Below are positions 60,242 to 64,000 of a stretch of DNA of 64,000 bases, piece by piece. The stretch's first letter is position 1; the number at the start of each line of letters is the position of its first letter. The notes under the pieces are model-generated. The model searched no databases. It was not told the DNA's origin and saw only the letters and a list, made by a program, of their open reading frames with translations. The DNA comes from Cololabis saira (Eukaryota > Chordata > Actinopteri > Beloniformes > Belonidae): NCBI RefSeq assembly GCF_033807715.1, contig NC_084597.1, positions 12,703,170 to 12,767,169 of the forward strand, in the 5' to 3' direction. Both the position numbers and the translations under genes were made by a program.

Positions 60242-60985
60242 CAGTACTCGAGTTGTAAAATAAAATCAGGGGGGATGGTGGATTTTATCATATGGGGACA
60301 GATAATTTGTGCTGATTACAAATAATATAATATATTACAAATAATAGCACTGACCAAAACACCTGCAGAAATACTGCAGGAATGACATAGCAGCAGTTAA
60401 ATGCAGCTTTCTGTAAGCTTTAAATATCCACTGGGCTTACATCAAATACATCAACACACAACAATAAAAAACAGTTTTCTGAACTTATCAATATGACTCT
60501 GTCCTTCACAGGATTAGTAAAATGGATCACTGCAAAAACTCAAAATCTTAACGAGAATATTTGTCTTATTTCTAGTTAAAATGTCTCATTTTAATAAAAA
60601 AAATCTCATTACACTTAAAACAAGACTCATCACTGGAAAAAACAACAATTTTCACCTGTTTCAAGTAGATTTTCACTTGAAATAAGTAGACAAATCTACC
60701 AGTGGAACAAGATTTTTTTGCTTGTAATAAGAAGATACATCTTTTCCTGCAGATTTTCCTTTTTATTTCAAGTGAAAATGTACTTGAAACAGGTGAAAAT
60801 TATCAAATAAGTTATTTTTCTGGTGATGACTCTAAATGTTGAAATAGCAGTAAAACCACATCCATTGATGAAATGACATAAGGGATGGAAAGGGGGGATG
60901 GCAGTTTTACAGGGGGGATGATTTTGACTGTTTTTATTTCAGGGGGGATGCCATCCCCCCTCATCCCCCCTCAACTCGAGTACTG
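60242..60985. mobile_element. hAT element (CAGTACTCGAGTT ends) with exact 8 bp TSD
   Basis: CGTATCCT lies at 60234-60241 and 60986-60993 beside the ends CAGTACTCGAGTTG and CAACTCGAGTACTG. GGGGGGATG words lie just inside both ends. The middle (60527-60840) is another hairpin repeat. Non-coding. Confidence 0.93.
60527..60840. repeat. Nested hairpin repeat (ACTGCAAAAACTCAAAATCT type)
   Basis: It starts CACTGCAAAAACTCAAAATC, a common teleost MITE start. It contains a strong palindrome: TTTTCACCTGTTTCAAGTAG near 60650 and ACTTGAAACAGGTGAAAATT near 60782, with TTTCACTTGAAATAA and TTATTTCAAGTGAAA inside. Confidence 0.75.
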
Positions 60986-60993
60986 CGTATCCT

Positions 60994-62000
60994 CCAGAAT
61001 CACAGCCAGTAAATGCTGGTATATACTCCAGAAAGGAAAGCAGGTGATGATGTAGATGAGGCAAAGAAGAAAACAACGAGAAATGCTAGAAGATGAGAAA
61101 TAACGAAGGCAGGGGACTAAGGGGGAAAGTATTCCCTGTTACAAGAATGAGAGCAGACTTTAGTGTCACATGAAGAAAACATTTAATGTCTTGTTGCTGG
61201 TGAGATGCTTCAATGCAAGCTTTTAGTGCCAATATTTGTACGAGAGGTTCTATAGAGCTTAAAATTTAGGATTTATCATATATCTAAAAAAGGTTTAGGA
61301 AAAACAGACTCACGGTTTAAATTGTTGGAGTGTTCCTATAAAACATTTAACAATAACCTCAATAACACTCTACACATGCAGAGACATTGAAATCTCTTCG
61401 ATAATTTAACAATGCTGAGTTATTTTAAGGCAGTTCAGTTTGTTTTGATTTTGCTTCAGATAAGGATTTCACTGTTAGTTTTAAGGATGCTACGTGTTAC
61501 CAGACCGAACAACGACAGAATACTTTGCAGTCAAAAGTGAAGCATTCAGAACCTTTTAAACTGATGAAAATCAAAGGGGGAAAAGCTAGAAATGAAACAC
61601 TTGATCTGAGTGGCAGCCAAAATGATTCTGTGAAATAAGTGAAAGAAAGGGTAATTTATAAGAAATCCTTAACATCACCTAATAAGATAAGTTTGCACAT
61701 GTGGAAAGCCCTTTTAAAGTGACTCTTTGTTCTTTGTCAGTAAGATAAGACTTTTCCTGTTTTATTTTATCAATTTCATTTCATTTTTTGAATATTTATG
61801 ATCTGCAAACACAATGAAAACAGTTGATGCAGAAAAGTTTTTCAGACTTTTTCACCGTTTTTGTCACTTAACTTTTTAATGCCTGACATTTAAATTCAAA
61901 AATACTTAATCAATTCCAAGACAAGAAACTCAACTATTTAATATATAACATATGAAATAATACATAGAAAGTCTGTTTTTTGTTTCAAGTGTTTAATATA
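60994..62000. other. Unassigned AT-rich sequence
   Basis: 1.0 kb without recognised elements. Confidence 0.5.
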
Positions 62001-62004
62001 TTAA

Positions 62005-62738
62005 AGCAGCACAATGTAACTTTTCCCCCTCAATATAATATTTCCAGAGTCATTGTAATCAACATCAACTTACAACAGATTTAATGATCTGAGATCTGAT
62101 CTGTCATGGTCTGAGAGGTCTGTATCGCCTTCACTGGCACTATGTAACTTGGAGGTGGATGGTAGGAACCCTTCCACACTACTGGTAAAGCACTACCGCT
62201 TTTGTCCAAAGGAGCGTATTTTGGAGGAGTGTATTTTATCCTGCTTTCTTGTAGCTTTTAGCTCCAGTGTTTCCTCATGGGGAGCCTCCATGCTGGGAGT
62301 GACTCTGGCCTGCAGGGTGTCGTCCTGGGGGTCGTTCTGGCCTGGATGGTGGTGGAGCTCTGCACCACGGCTTCACCGCTGTGGTGTGGACTCCTCTATC
62401 CGTCCGGGCTGGGACGGTCTCTGTGGAGGAAACCCTTGTAGCTGCGGGCTATGAGACCTCCTGACGTGGACGGCTCCCTGTTACCGTTTCCTCACCTGGA
62501 TCCTCTGTGCTCAGCCATGTCTACACCGTGTGTCTGCATGTGTCTGTCTGTGTGTGTGCGGGGAGGGGGGAGGGGGAGGGGAGGGGGGGCATTAATACAT
62601 TTTATGTTTATGTTTTATGGAAAGCACTTTGTGTTACATTTTTTTGTATGAAAGGTGCTTTACAAATAAAGTTTGATTTGATTTGATTTGAAAGGAGCCG
62701 CCAAACTCAGCAAAAGCTGAAAGTTACATTGTGCTGCT
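62005..62738 (-). mobile_element. TTAA element family B, short copy 2, split by LINE fragment
   Basis: TTAA at 62001-62004 and 62739-62742. The ends are AGCAGCACAATGTAACTTTT and GAAAGTTACATTGTGCTGCT. Without the insertion (62216-62690) it is about 250 bp, matching both ends of copy B1. The flanking sequence is TTAATATATTAA on both sides. Confidence 0.93.
62216..62690 (+). mobile_element. LINE 3' fragment with exact 8 bp TSD
   Basis: AAAGGAGC lies at 62208-62215 and 62691-62698. The 3' end reads AAAGGTGCTTTACAAATAAA followed by GTTTGATTTGATTTGATTTG, a LINE-type pentamer tail. Upstream are CTCCTCTATCCGTCCGGGCT-like words typical of this tail family and a G-rich GGGGAGGGGGGAGGGGGAGG stretch near 62560. 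It is 5'-truncated. Confidence 0.88.
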
Positions 62739-62750
62739 TTAATATATTAA

Positions 62751-63700
62751 AGGAGCCGTATGTAAGAGGAATAATAAAACAAATCATAAAATGACCCCGA
62801 TATGTCAACAGACATTTAAAAATCATGTTCATTTCAAATACTTATGTCACTGACAACAGCACTCAAGCCTGGATATTCCAGTTTAAAAAGAGGAGTTGCA
62901 GCCCTCAACTGATGTTTATGTTGTCATTTTTTGTTTTGGCCTGAAGCTCCACCCTCCACCTATCTCCCAATCACGAAGTCAGTCGTCTTTCGGCATCCGG
63001 GTTGCCAGCTCGGCTCTAATTATCGCAGCAGCCGCTACGAACGTGTTGGATGGATTTTCGTGACCATACAGGCGCCGTGTGGAAAGGCGCACCCTCAGTT
63101 TTGTGTCATTTCTGTATTTAAAACACACACACGGCGCACCAAACCTAAAGGCGCCGTCTACACACACACACAAACACACGCGCGCCGCAGAACACACACA
63201 CACAAGCACACGAGTGTGCGTATTTAAAAATAGAGCGGGAGCAAAACTTTGTTTAATTGTAGGCTACTTTATTTCAGTTTTTACATGAATTAAACCTATC
63301 GAAGTCCTCACCCTCTGTTTCTGCATTAAAGAGCTTCGCTAAATCAGCTGTGCCAGTCCGAATTTCCTCGCTTAAGGCTGATTTATGGTTCCGCGTTACA
63401 CCAACGCAGAGCCTACACCGTAGGGTACGCGGCGACGCACACGTACGGTGCGCTTCGCTGCGTAATTAAATTTTGCAGTACATTATTACTTTGCAAAAGA
63501 TCTTTCATAAAGCATTAAATACAGAAAATAAACGTACTGTGTAGGACTCGTCGCTTGCCATGGCAGCCTACGTTCCTGCTGCATTCTGCAGCCTACCGGG
63601 CAACCTCTGGTCGGGGAGGAGGGGGAGGGTACACGCCGCTCAACAGTATTTTGAAAGTGACTGCAGTACCAGTTTTGGCCATTTCTTACAGACGGCTCCT
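62751..63700 (+). mobile_element. TTAA element family A, copy 3 (long form)
   Basis: TTAA at 62747-62750 and 63701-63704. The ends are AGGAGCCGTATGTAAGA and TCTTACAGACGGCTCCT. It carries one 50 bp minisatellite unit. Relative to copies 1 and 2 it has about 520 extra bp (about 63030-63555), including CA-rich sequence and CGTAGG hairpin copy 6. Confidence 0.92.
63373..63464 (+). repeat. CGTAGG hairpin element, copy 6 (half)
   Basis: TAAGGCTGATTTATGGTTCC through CAACGCAGAGCCTACACCGT and CGCGGCGACGCACACGTACG. Confidence 0.85.
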
Positions 63701-63737
63701 TTAATAATATATTATTATTATAAATTTAAAAATTCTC

Positions 63738-63990
63738 CAAATATCCACCATTGGGACAGGTTAGGACTGTACTCAGGTCAGTCCAGTAACCATACGGTCG
63801 TCTTCTGCTGCGAGGCCACTATAATGTCTGCAGACTGTGGTTTACACTCTTTAGTTGAAAAATGCATGACAACCCTCGAAAAGATGCCTTGAATAAGACG
63901 CTCTAAGATCCAAGAGTGCCTTTCAGAATAAATTCTGCCTTCACAGAAGTGTAGCTGACATTGACCAAGGGCACAGAATCAGTCAGTTTG
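63738..63990 (-). pseudogene. Tc1-like transposase fossil (DDE region)
   Basis: Minus-strand translation around 63745-63780 gives LD, a stop, then PEYSPNLS. Tc1 transposases have LDWPxxSPDLSPIE here, which contains the last acidic catalytic region. Plus-strand words GGTCAGTCCAGTAACC, GCTGCGAGGCCACTATAATG and GCCTTCACAGAAGTGTAGCT lie in the spacing expected for the minus-strand gene. Stops and changes show it is dead. It continues to the window edge. Confidence 0.65.
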
Positions 63991-64000
63991 AAATTATACA

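Noticed and set aside
63079..63288. Open frame rich in Thr/His near the 3' end
   Set aside because: It follows CA-rich sequence inside TTAA element A3 and has no independent support.

Overview
The window looks like teleost fish nuclear DNA, probably intergenic or deep intronic. It has long CA, GT, TA and GA microsatellites, no compact operon-like coding, and dozens of nested transposable elements (TEs) of kinds typical of teleosts. I found no host protein exon that I could defend, no rRNA, no functional tRNA and no CRISPR array. Nearly all open frames listed for such a window are by-products of microsatellites or repeats. The only protein-coding traces I trust are decayed transposon proteins: hAT and Tigger/pogo transposases, Tc1-like transposase, Ty3/gypsy pol, and LINE ORF1, endonuclease and reverse transcriptase tails. 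Family names come from termini, target-site duplications (TSDs) and remembered families, not from a database search.

Layout. 1-9 kb: a foldback element, then a GGGCCCGAGC repeat cassette (2.5-3.9 kb), then mostly unique DNA and a (CA)n. 9.0-10.6 kb: a Harbinger-like element split by a hAT, which itself carries two hairpin elements. 11.7-13.2 kb: a hAT carrying a hairpin MITE (a small non-autonomous DNA transposon). 15-17.3 kb: a LINE tail, a hAT with an exact TSD, and a gypsy pol fossil. 17.5-26.2 kb: the dominant structure, an unequal giant inverted repeat of about 8.6 kb. Its arms are layered collinearly: AT-rich end, GGGCCC cassette array, AT-rich inner segment and a unique inner segment, around a 1.18 kb spacer. 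26.5-28.2 kb: a decayed DNA transposon split by a hAT. 28.2-31.4 kb: the quietest block.

31.4-36 kb: a Tc1 end, a minus-strand LINE broken by a plus-strand LINE tail, then a composite element holding a Tigger 3' end with a PCNA-binding-like motif. 36.8-43 kb: a MITE, a tRNA-derived SINE, a hAT with an exact TSD and nested TTAA elements. 43.4-48.8 kb: a long TTAA element and Harbinger-in-Harbinger nesting. 50.6-57.6 kb: a LINE end, two opposed copies of one hAT family, and an inverted-repeat element built from a minisatellite. 60.2-64 kb: a hAT, two abutting TTAA elements (one split by a LINE fragment with an exact 8 bp TSD) and a Tc1-like transposase fossil.

The features do not act as a pathway. 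What they share is repeated nesting: seven elements of a TTAA-flanked clan, seven elements with exact 8 bp TSDs (six hAT-type and one LINE fragment), and six copies of a CpG-rich CGTAGG hairpin that all lie inside or against other elements.
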